Shown piece by piece: positions 1 to 7,294 of a stretch of 18,095 nucleotides of DNA (positions are counted from its first letter, which is position 1; every line of letters begins with the position of its first letter). The stretch comes from Magnetococcales bacterium (GTDB lineage: Bacteria > Pseudomonadota > Magnetococcia > Magnetococcales > JADGCH01). Location: assembly GCA_015228995.1 (NCBI GenBank), contig JADGCM010000018.1, positions 1 to 18,095 on the forward strand. The letters run 5' to 3'. The notes under the pieces are model-generated. The model had not been told where the DNA came from, made no database searches, and saw nothing but the letters and a program-made list of their open reading frames with translations. A program made the position numbers and the translations under genes.

Positions 1-738
1 TGTCGCCTAACCCCTGAAAATACCGTGGCCATCCAGGAGGCTTTAGGCTCTGACATCATGATGCAATTTGACGAGTGCACTCCCTATCCTGCAGACCGAT
101 CTTACGTGGCCCGTTCGATGGAACGCTCGTTACGTTGGGCCCAACGTTGTCAAGCAGCCCGTACACCCGGGCGGACCCTATTTGGCATTGTTCAGGGGGG
201 CATGGAACGCGATTTGCGCATCCAGTCGGCGCAGGCATTGATGGCTATGGACCTGGATGGTTATGCTATTGGTGGCTTGTCGGTGGGAGAACCGAAGCAA
301 CAGATGTTAGAGGTGCTCTCTTATCTGCCGGCACTGCTGCCACCGGACCAACCGCGTTATTTGATGGGGGTAGGTCGACCGGAAGACTTGGTGGCGGGCG
401 TCGCTGCCGGCATTGACATGTTTGATTGTGTCATGCCAACCCGCAACGCCCGTAACGGTCAGATGTTTGTGTCGGGCGGGGTGATCAATATCAAACAGTC
501 GCGTTATCGCGACGACCCAGCACCACCAGACGAGCATTGTCGTTGCGACACCTGCCAGCAGTTTAGCCGTGCCTACCTCAGCCACCTGTTTCGTAGCGGT
601 GAGATGCTTGGACTACGGCTAATGACCCAGCACAACCTTTATTACTACGCCGAACTCATGCGTTCCATGCGGGACGCAATCGCCCAGGGCACCTTTGCAG
701 CGTGGCAACGCTCGTTTCTGGCGCTGGCGGTAGACTAG
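1..738 (+). CDS. tgt: tRNA-guanine transglycosylase, 3' part (N-terminus outside window)
   Basis: Exchanges guanine for preQ1 at the wobble position of GU(N) tRNAs in queuosine synthesis; cytoplasmic. The frame is open from base 1 and gives 245 residues before TAG, so about the first third of a ~375-residue protein lies upstream. Visible family signatures are SDIMMQFDEC near residues 17-26, GGLSVGEP near 91-98, and MFDCVMPTRNARNG, whose Asp (about residue 142, codon 424-426) matches the covalent nucleophile of the family. The zinc site CxCxxC-x25-H is complete: HCRCDTC, then exactly 25 residues to His. A GTG at 25 is internal and is not the start. The stop codon overlaps that of the convergent Sel1 gene by four bases. 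Identification is secure. Confidence 0.97.
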   Translation, partial: CRLTPENTVAIQEALGSDIMMQFDECTPYPADRSYVARSMERSLRWAQRCQAARTPGRTLFGIVQGGMERDLRIQSAQALMAMDLDGYAIGGLSVGEPKQQMLEVLSYLPALLPPDQPRYLMGVGRPEDLVAGVAAGIDMFDCVMPTRNARNGQMFVSGGVINIKQSRYRDDPAPPDEHCRCDTCQQFSRAYLSHLFRSGEMLGLRLMTQHNLYYYAELMRSMRDAIAQGTFAAWQRSFLALAVD

Positions 739-1565
739 CGTTGATCAATCACGACATTCGGCTTCCAATTGTGGGCCAGCTCTTGGGCTTGACGGATTTT
801 CGACGGCAGCATCGTCCTAGCCAAACGCTCACGATCCATGCGGATTAGTGTCGATTCAGAGGTGTTCTGTGACTCCGCTAGATTGAGCCACATATAGGCC
901 TGCACCAAGTCGTGCGGCAGCCCCTTACCGAGATCCTCCCAATAGAGCAGACCGAGGCTGTACTGGGCTTTAGCCAGACCCTGATCAGCGGCCAAGCGGT
1001 ACAAACGCATCGCTTCGGTATAATTCTGCGGTACAAATTGACCGGTATGGTAGCGGTTGCCGAGGGTATATTGGGCACTGGCATTGCCTCGATCCGCCGC
1101 TAAGCGATACCACTTAATGGCTTCTTTACGATCTTGAGGGACGCCATGGCCGTTATCGTATAGATTACCCACCATAAATTGGGCCGACCGATTGCCTTGG
1201 TCAGCGGCAGAGCGGTACCACTTCATTGCTTCGGCATAATCTTGTAAAATGCCTGGACCAGCGGCATCGTAGCGACCACTCTCGTGCATCATGCCGACCA
1301 GGACCTTAACCCCGGTGTAACCGCGATCAGAGACGGTGCGATACCACTGCAAGGCCTCCTGGTAGTTGGGTGTGACCTCCAGCCCTTGCCCGTCGGATCC
1401 CTGCTCATAGAGGACGCCCAGATCGAATTGAGCACTGACGTCGCCCTGGTGAGCGGCATGTATCAAATCGTCCAGCGTGGTCGCTAGGGCAGCCGTCGCC
1501 GCCCAATTGCAGCCAAGCAGGCCAGCTACCACCAACCACCGATACCATACCTGTCTGATGCTCAT
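735..1565 (-). CDS. Exported Sel1-repeat (TPR-like) protein
   Basis: A 276-residue protein. Residues 4-25 form a positively charged, then hydrophobic leader. It holds LLGC (Cys19), which could be a weak lipobox, or the protein may be cut after the later Ala-rich stretch; a periplasmic or lipoprotein location is inferred. From about residue 40 there are five Sel1 repeats of 36-42 residues, with the signature GNxSAQxxLGxxYxxGxxVPQDYxEAxxWYRxAADQ. The first two carry small insertions. Residues 240-276 form a charged tail. Sel1 repeats are alpha-alpha solenoids used for protein-protein contact in signalling, envelope and secretion systems; no catalytic residue is expected and the partner is unknown. 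A GGAGAA motif lies about 11 bases before the ATG. The gene converges on tgt, and its TAG shares the CTAG at 735-738 with the tgt stop. Confidence 0.9.
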   Translation of the reverse strand: MSIRQVWYRWLVVAGLLGCNWAATAALATTLDDLIHAAHQGDVSAQFDLGVLYEQGSDGQGLEVTPNYQEALQWYRTVSDRGYTGVKVLVGMMHESGRYDAAGPGILQDYAEAMKWYRSAADQGNRSAQFMVGNLYDNGHGVPQDRKEAIKWYRLAADRGNASAQYTLGNRYHTGQFVPQNYTEAMRLYRLAADQGLAKAQYSLGLLYWEDLGKGLPHDLVQAYMWLNLAESQNTSESTLIRMDRERLARTMLPSKIRQAQELAHNWKPNVVIDQR

Positions 1566-1611
1566 AATCGGCTATTCTCCGTACTGTTAAGGGGTGAGGG
1601 GGAATACGGAC

Positions 1612-1641
1612 ATCATACCCTGCTGCATTGGCTGCATGCAA
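1612..1641 (-). promoter_or_regulatory. Possible sigma-70-type promoter of the Sel1-repeat gene
   Basis: On the minus strand TATGAT (1612-1617) matches the -10 consensus in five of six bases. It lies 18 bases after TTGCAT (1636-1641), a poorer -35 element. It is about 45 bases before the Sel1 ATG and overlaps the 10-base direct repeat at 1637-1658. The call rests on sequence match alone. Confidence 0.35.
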
Positions 1642-1658
1642 GATTGTGTGCAAGATTG
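1637..1658. repeat. Tandem 10-base direct repeat, possible operator
   Basis: TGCAAGATTG occurs at 1637-1646 and again at 1649-1658, separated by TG, giving a 12-base period. It overlaps the predicted -35 region of the Sel1 promoter and sits in the divergent spacer before the giant repeat gene. A direct repeat near one helical turn suits cooperative binding of a regulator; that role is inferred. Confidence 0.55.
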
Positions 1659-1728
1659 ATCTATGGAAAGCAAAAAAACGTGTTAGAATGCGGTAGAATT
1701 TTCCTATGACAAATGAAGTTCATTTGAC

Positions 1729-1781
1729 AGTCTTTTCCCCTCTTCACCTGTGGGCATGGGACGTGGTGGAGACGAAAGACT
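1729..1781 (+). promoter_or_regulatory. Long imperfect hairpin upstream of the giant repeat gene
   Basis: The outer arms AGTCTTT (1729-1735) and AAAGACT (1775-1781) pair perfectly. Inside them TCTTCACC (1741-1748) pairs with GGTGGAGA (1765-1772) with one G-T pair. The loop is about 16 bases, with an asymmetric internal bulge of C residues. It ends about 100 bases before the ATG at 1880. No T-run follows, so it is not a standard intrinsic terminator. It could be a 5'-UTR control or stability element, or a worn copy of a palindromic repeat. Confidence 0.5.
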
Positions 1782-1865
1782 TTGGCACGGAACGTGATAG
1801 GGTGTGGTTGTAGGCTTAATTGTTGCCACGGTGTTTCGCAGATAGCTGCTACTTAAGAATTTTAT

Positions 1866-1871
1866 AAGGGG
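1866..1871 (+). promoter_or_regulatory. Ribosome binding site of the giant Ig-like gene
   Basis: AAGGGG lies eight bases before the ATG at 1880 and supports that start for the 1804-codon frame. Confidence 0.7.
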
Positions 1872-1879
1872 ACCATCGA

Positions 1880-4800
1880 ATGAGTACCGCATTGCTAGCG
1901 CCGACCGGTTTATCCCTAGATAGCGCCGATGATACCGGTCTTTCGGTTACGGATCGACTCACATACAACGGCGGCGCCTTGACCATCACAGGTAGCGGTG
2001 ACACCGGGGCGCTGGTAGCGCTCTTTGAGGATCGTAATGGCAACGGCCAAATGGATGACAGTGAGCAGCTTGCCACGGTACTGGTGGGAAGTACGGGAGT
2101 GTGGAGCTGTGACGTGTCTCTAAGCGAGGGGACACACACACTGATGGCTTGGCAGAGCAAGGTGGATTCCTTGAACAGCCCGCCGTCCGAGCCGCTAATG
2201 ATTACGGTGGACCAGACGGCACCCGACATGACGAGCAGCATCGATTTGCGTGCCGGAAACGACTCAGGGCGTGCCCAGGATGATGATTTAACCAATGTGA
2301 CCAGTGGTTTGGAGATCAGCGGCAACGGCGCCGTCGTCGACAGTATCATTACGCTGTTTGACGATACGGACCTGGACGAAAGGGTAGATCCGGGCGAATC
2401 GCTGGCGAGTCTGGCCATCACCTCAGCAGGCAGCTGGAGTATCGCTGTGATGCTGGCGGCTGGTAAGCATGCCTTGAGGGCGGCTCAGAGTGACCAAGCG
2501 GGCAATAGTAGTCGTGGTTCCGACATCCTGTGGGTAACGGTGGACACGGCTGCTCCGGATGCCCCCACTGGCATGAGATTGGATGGCTATGACGACAGCG
2601 GTTTTTCCGAAAGCGATGGCATCACCCGCACCACCAGCGAGCTGACGATCAGTGGTCGTGGTGAAGAGGGGGCGTCGGTAACGCTGTTTCGGGATCTTAA
2701 CGGCAACAAGCTGCTGGATAACAACGAGCTGCTGGCGAATAGCCTGTCGGTACAAGATGGCGAGTGGCGTTGTGACCTTTCCCTAGCGGCGGACATCCAC
2801 ACGCTAAGGGCCTTTCAGACGGATCGAGCCGGTAATAACGGCAGTGTGGCGACGCTGTTGTTGAGCGTTGATCAGTCGGTGCCGGCAGCCGTCACGGCAC
2901 TCAAACTGGATCCGATAGGAGATACCGGGGAGTCGAATAGCGATGGCATCACCAACGCTACCGGTGCGCTGACAATCAGCGGTAGGGGTGAGGCGGGTGC
3001 TGTCGTGACCCTAATGGATGGCAGTGAGTTACTGGGGACTACGGTTGTGACCGCAACAGGCGCTTGGAGTTGCGCCGTTGACTTGCAGGAAAAAGTGTCG
3101 CGTATATCGGCCTATCAGGCCGATTTGGCGGGTAACCGCAGTGTGGCGGCCACCTTGGAGGTGGCGGTTGATCGGACCGCACCGGCCACGTTGGGCAACC
3201 TCTACCTAACTCCTAAGAGTGATACCGGTGTAACAGGCGACAATTTGACGCGACTGACCAGTGATGTCACCATCAGCGGTAACGAGTCGGAAGGGGGTTG
3301 CTTCTTAACTCTGTTCGATGATCGCAACAACAACAGCCTGCTGGATGCTGGGGAGGCGCTGACGACGGTTGCGATCAGCAAATCCGGTGACTGGAGCGTT
3401 AGCTCTAGTCTGTCGTCTGGTAGCCACTCTTTGCGGGTGATTCAAAGCGACTGTGCTGGCAATGTCAGCCCAGTATCTGATCGGCTGGTGGTGACGGTAG
3501 ATAGTGGCGTGCCAGCGGTAGTGACCGGGTTGGATCTAGCGACGGAAGATGACAGTGGTTGGTCGGCCAGCGATAATATCACCAACCGGGCGGATAGCCT
3601 GACCATCAGCGGCGTTGGCGAGCAGGATGCCACCGTTATCCTCTTTGACGACAGCAATAATAATGGCCAGTGGGAGAGTAGCGAACCGGAATTGGCGACC
3701 CTGCTTATCTCCAACAGTGATGGCAGTTGGCAAACGGATATTATCTCTCTTACCAATGGCACACACGCCGTACGGGCCATCCAGGAAGATTACGCCGGTA
3801 ACCGTAGCGTGGCCACGGCGGCACTGTCGGTGGTAGTTGATACCGCCGCACCCACATTGACCAATAGACAGAGCCCAAGGTTGGCCTCGGAGGATGACAG
3901 CGGTAGCTCCAAGAGTGATGGTATAACGCGCAATACAACTGGTATGACTTTTACCGGTTCCGGAAGCAGCGGTACGGTAGCGTTGTTGTTTCTCTCCAGC
4001 GCTGATAGCGACAGCATTGATGAAGGCAATCTGTTGGGAACGGCCACGGTGGCAGCAAATGGCAGCTGGAGCATCGATGCCACTGTTATGCCCGATGAAT
4101 ATTCTCAGTATACGTTTGTTAGATCAGCTGTAAGTGACTCAGCTGGTAATATCAGTGCGGCATCCGATGCGTTGGTGTTAGTAATCGATACCGTTTCACC
4201 TCTCGTTCCGGTCGATCTTGACCTGAACGATGACGACGACGACGGCGAGGTTAATAACGACAATCGCACCAGTCAGTCGCGTGGCTTGACCATGAGCGGT
4301 GGCAATGGCGAGCAGGGCAACGTGATCACGTTGTTTGACGACAAAAATGAAAATGGCAAGATGGATAGTAGCGAGAGGCTGATTGACATCCGCGATGTCA
4401 ACGGCGATGGTTATTGGAGCGGTGATATCAATCTTGCTGAGGGTAGACACAATATCTTGGCTTTTCAGACCGATGCTGCTGGCAATATCAGCGCTATGTC
4501 GGAGACCTTTACCATCCGTATAGCGGATACAGACACCAGCCGTGTGGAAGCGCCGGTCATCACAGGTCTAGCTGATGATGATGATACGGGTAGCAGCAAC
4601 AAGGATCGGGTAACTAATAAGACTTCGGCTTTGACGCTATCTGGTACCGCTAAAAGTGGCCTGCCGCTGGTGTTGTTCCAAGACAGCAACTATGACAATG
4701 TGCCGGATACGAACGAAAAGTTGACTACGGTCAGCGTCGCGAATTCGGCGTGGAGCACCGATATCAAGCTGGCAGCTGGAACGTATAGCATCAAGGCGTT

Positions 4801-7294
4801 CCAAATCAATAGTGATGGTAAAAATAGCCAGATATCCGATCCGCTGACGTTGATGGTGGATGTTGCAGCTGCGGCACCGACCGGTCTTGACCTAGCGGAG
4901 AGCGATGATGGTGGCCTTTCCAGTAGTGACAATATCACTAGGCAGACGAGTGCGTTGACAATCAGTGGCAACGTTGAAGAAGACGCAGTTGCGTTGGTGT
5001 TGTTCGACGATAAGAACAGCAACGACAGTCTGGACAGTGGGGAGTCTTTAGGAACGGCCAACGTCACCAGTTCGATATGGAGTACCGAAGTCAATTTGGC
5101 GACGGGTAGCCATACCGTCAAGGCGATCCAAACCGATTTAGCGGGCAATCGTAGTGCCGCCTCATCAGCACTGCGCATCGTGATCGACAATATTGCCCCG
5201 GCAGCGCCATCTGGTCTTGACCTAGCAAGCAGTGATGATGATGGTTCCTCGGCCAGTGACAACATTACCAGCGAGACGACTGCCCTGACCATCAGTGGTA
5301 GTGGTGGTGAGGTAGGGGCCGTGTTGCTGTTGCTTGATGACCAGACGGAGTTGGCTACCATCAACGTCACGGCGGCGTCCTGGAGTGCGGATGTCGACTT
5401 GTCGGCCGGTACCCACGCCCTCAAGGCCGTCCAGGTTGACGCGGCTTCCAACCGTGGGGCCGTTTCGTCGGCGCTGTTTATTACCATTGATGATGTGGCG
5501 CCGATGCCGCCGACGGTTCTTGATTTAGCGGCGAGTGATGATAACGGTGCTTCGAATAGCGATAATATTACCAGCCAAACCAGTGCTCTGACCATCAGCG
5601 GTAGTGTTGGTGAGGTCGGGGCGACGTTGGTGTTGTTTGACGACAAAGATGGCGATGGCATCGTCGACGCTGGTGAGGCCTTGACTACCACCAAGGTCAC
5701 CAGCACGACCTGGAGTGCAGATATTAGTTTATCCAAGGGTACCCACGCCATCAAGGCAATCCAAAGTGATGTTGCTGGTAACAGCAGTGGTGTGGCGACC
5801 AATCCTCCTCTCACAGTAGTGGTAACGGTGGATACGGTGGCAACACCAACAGCGCTTGATTTGGCGGCTGCTGATGATAACGGTACCTCTAACAGCGATA
5901 ACATCACCAGTCTGACCAGTGGTTTGACCATTGGTGGTGGCAGCGGTGTCAAAGGGGCCAAGCTGGTACTGTTTGACGACAAAAACAGCAACGGCGTTGT
6001 TGACAGCGGTGAAGCGCTGTCAACAACCAACATTACCGGCACGACTTGGAGTAGCGACATCAAGCTGGCGGTTGGTACCCATGCCATCAAAGCAATCCAA
6101 AAGGGTGTTGCGGGTAAGGCGGATAGTATTGCCAGTGACCCCCTGAGCGTGGTGGTGACGGTAGACACGCTGGCAGCACCGACGGCGCTTGATTTGGCGG
6201 CTGCTGATGATAATGGTGTCTCCAATAGTGACAATATTACCAGTAATACCAGTGGTTTAACTATTAGTGGTAGCAGTGGTGTCAAAGGGGCTAAACTGGT
6301 ACTGTTTGACGATAAAAATGGCAACAGCGTTGTTGACAGCGGCGAAGCGCTGTCAACAACCAATGTTACCGGCACAACATGGAGCAGCGATATTAAGCTG
6401 GCGGTTGGTACCCATGCCATCAAAGCGATCCAAAAAGGGGTTGCCGGTAAGGTGGATGGTATTGCCAGTGCCCCCCTGAGTATTGTGGTCACGACCCCAG
6501 TATTGCCTGTTTTGGCCGGGTTGGATCTGGCTGCTACCGATGATGTCGGCAAATCAAGTAGCGATAATATCACCAAAAACACCAAAGATTTAACCATCAG
6601 CGGTAAGTCTGGCTCAAAAGGGGCGGTGGTGACCTTATTCAACGATAAGGACAATAATGGCCAGCTGGATAATGGTGAGCTACTCGGGACTGTTGGTGTT
6701 ACGGCTGCCACCGGGCTGTGGAGTAAAGATATTACCCTTGCTGCCGGCACTCATACCATTCGGGCGGTGCAGAAGAGTGGTGCTGTGGTCAGTCCTGCTG
6801 CTTCCGAGCCGCTGTTTATCACGGTAGACACGACGGTACCGAGCGCCCCGTTGTCCTTGGATCTGGATGCTGACGATGATAATGGCACTAGCAACAGTGA
6901 CAATATCACCAGCAAAACAACGTCACTGCATATTAGTGGCAGTGGTGAACCTGGGGCCACGGTGACATTGTTTATCGATAAGAACAGAAACGACAAACAG
7001 GACTCCAATGAGAAGGCGTGGGCAACTGGTCTGGTGGTGGGTAGTGATAGTCGGTGGCGTTCATCTGATCTGGCCCAGGCCATTGGCACGCATAGCATCC
7101 GCGCCTTCCAGACCGATATCGCTGGTAATGTCAGTGCCCTTTCCAGTGCACTGAATTTGTCGATTATCTCCGACAAGAGCAAGAAGTCGCTGTCGTTCAA
7201 CGCCGTTTCGATGGAAGTTGCCTTTGCTACGGTCAGTGATGTTAAACAACAACCTTTGTCGTTATGGTCCGGTTCAATTACTGGCAACTCGTAA
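1880..7294 (+). CDS. Giant Ig-like tandem-repeat protein with calcium-loop motifs
   Basis: An acidic 1804-residue protein, almost all of it 16 tandem repeats of 100-116 residues (residues 8 to about 1767). The repeat consensus is PTGLDLAxxDDxGxSxSDNIT, LTISGxGExGAxVxLFDD, WSxDIxLAxGTHxIxAxQTD, AGNxS, VTVDTxAPxxP. This is the layout of bacterial Ig-like repeats (Big_13-like) seen in large adhesins. Twelve repeats carry a canonical DxNxNGxxDxxE-type loop, as in EF-hand-like calcium sites; repeat 6 has Glu for the second Asp, repeat 7 is degenerate, and repeats 4 and 11 lack the loop. The N-terminus (MSTALLAPTGLSL) has no Sec or Tat signal, there is no cell-wall anchor motif, and no transporter gene is adjacent. 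The C-terminal ~37 residues are non-repetitive and could be a type I secretion signal. A calcium-stiffened surface or matrix protein is inferred. The stop codon abuts the parC ATG. Confidence 0.9.
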   Translation: MSTALLAPTGLSLDSADDTGLSVTDRLTYNGGALTITGSGDTGALVALFEDRNGNGQMDDSEQLATVLVGSTGVWSCDVSLSEGTHTLMAWQSKVDSLNSPPSEPLMITVDQTAPDMTSSIDLRAGNDSGRAQDDDLTNVTSGLEISGNGAVVDSIITLFDDTDLDERVDPGESLASLAITSAGSWSIAVMLAAGKHALRAAQSDQAGNSSRGSDILWVTVDTAAPDAPTGMRLDGYDDSGFSESDGITRTTSELTISGRGEEGASVTLFRDLNGNKLLDNNELLANSLSVQDGEWRCDLSLAADIHTLRAFQTDRAGNNGSVATLLLSVDQSVPAAVTALKLDPIGDTGESNSDGITNATGALTISGRGEAGAVVTLMDGSELLGTTVVTATGAWSCAVDLQEKVSRISAYQADLAGNRSVAATLEVAVDRTAPATLGNLYLTPKSDTGVTGDNLTRLTSDVTISGNESEGGCFLTLFDDRNNNSLLDAGEALTTVAISKSGDWSVSSSLSSGSHSLRVIQSDCAGNVSPVSDRLVVTVDSGVPAVVTGLDLATEDDSGWSASDNITNRADSLTISGVGEQDATVILFDDSNNNGQWESSEPELATLLISNSDGSWQTDIISLTNGTHAVRAIQEDYAGNRSVATAALSVVVDTAAPTLTNRQSPRLASEDDSGSSKSDGITRNTTGMTFTGSGSSGTVALLFLSSADSDSIDEGNLLGTATVAANGSWSIDATVMPDEYSQYTFVRSAVSDSAGNISAASDALVLVIDTVSPLVPVDLDLNDDDDDGEVNNDNRTSQSRGLTMSGGNGEQGNVITLFDDKNENGKMDSSERLIDIRDVNGDGYWSGDINLAEGRHNILAFQTDAAGNISAMSETFTIRIADTDTSRVEAPVITGLADDDDTGSSNKDRVTNKTSALTLSGTAKSGLPLVLFQDSNYDNVPDTNEKLTTVSVANSAWSTDIKLAAGTYSIKAFQINSDGKNSQISDPLTLMVDVAAAAPTGLDLAESDDGGLSSSDNITRQTSALTISGNVEEDAVALVLFDDKNSNDSLDSGESLGTANVTSSIWSTEVNLATGSHTVKAIQTDLAGNRSAASSALRIVIDNIAPAAPSGLDLASSDDDGSSASDNITSETTALTISGSGGEVGAVLLLLDDQTELATINVTAASWSADVDLSAGTHALKAVQVDAASNRGAVSSALFITIDDVAPMPPTVLDLAASDDNGASNSDNITSQTSALTISGSVGEVGATLVLFDDKDGDGIVDAGEALTTTKVTSTTWSADISLSKGTHAIKAIQSDVAGNSSGVATNPPLTVVVTVDTVATPTALDLAAADDNGTSNSDNITSLTSGLTIGGGSGVKGAKLVLFDDKNSNGVVDSGEALSTTNITGTTWSSDIKLAVGTHAIKAIQKGVAGKADSIASDPLSVVVTVDTLAAPTALDLAAADDNGVSNSDNITSNTSGLTISGSSGVKGAKLVLFDDKNGNSVVDSGEALSTTNVTGTTWSSDIKLAVGTHAIKAIQKGVAGKVDGIASAPLSIVVTTPVLPVLAGLDLAATDDVGKSSSDNITKNTKDLTISGKSGSKGAVVTLFNDKDNNGQLDNGELLGTVGVTAATGLWSKDITLAAGTHTIRAVQKSGAVVSPAASEPLFITVDTTVPSAPLSLDLDADDDNGTSNSDNITSKTTSLHISGSGEPGATVTLFIDKNRNDKQDSNEKAWATGLVVGSDSRWRSSDLAQAIGTHSIRAFQTDIAGNVSALSSALNLSIISDKSKKSLSFNAVSMEVAFATVSDVKQQPLSLWSGSITGNS
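1901..7180 (+). repeat. Sixteen tandem ~330-base repeats coding Ig-like units
   Basis: Repeat units start near 1901, 2231, 2564, 2891, 3191, 3521, 3860, 4208, 4553, 4877, 5207, 5510, 5846, 6179, 6512 and 6848. Most are 324-348 bases long. Units 4 (300 bases) and 11 (303 bases) are short because the Asp/Asn loop is missing. Units 10 and 12-14 resemble each other more than the early units do. Units 13 and 14 are the closest pair, both 333 bases, with about 95 of 111 residues identical by hand count. Confidence 0.9.

Larger units (their letters stand above)
1566..1879. other. 314-base divergent intergenic region
   Basis: It separates the Sel1 gene (-) from the giant Ig-like gene (+). It holds the possible Sel1 promoter, the 10-base direct repeat, two TAGAAT boxes (1684-1689, 1694-1699) without convincing -35 partners, a TTGACA at 1724-1729 without a good -10, the hairpin at 1729-1781 and the ribosome binding site before 1880. 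TGGCAC followed by GTGAT near 1784-1799 resembles a sigma-54 site but lacks the GC at -12. I found no plausible small gene here, and the promoter of the giant gene is not clear. Confidence 0.6.

Noticed and set aside
1784..1799. Sigma-54 promoter for the giant gene
   Set aside because: TGGCAC is present but the -12 element reads GTGAT rather than TTGC, missing the key C.
1704..1892. Small minus-strand frame of 62 codons in the intergenic region
   Set aside because: No ribosome site or recognisable motif; it overlaps the hairpin and the start of the giant gene.
4690..6750. A 686-codon open frame on the minus strand, antisense to repeat units 9-15
   Set aside because: It mirrors the repeat array: its Leu/Ser/Thr-rich sequence is the complement of the Asp/Ser/Gly-rich units, it has no family motif or ribosome site, and its openness follows from codon bias repeated unit after unit.
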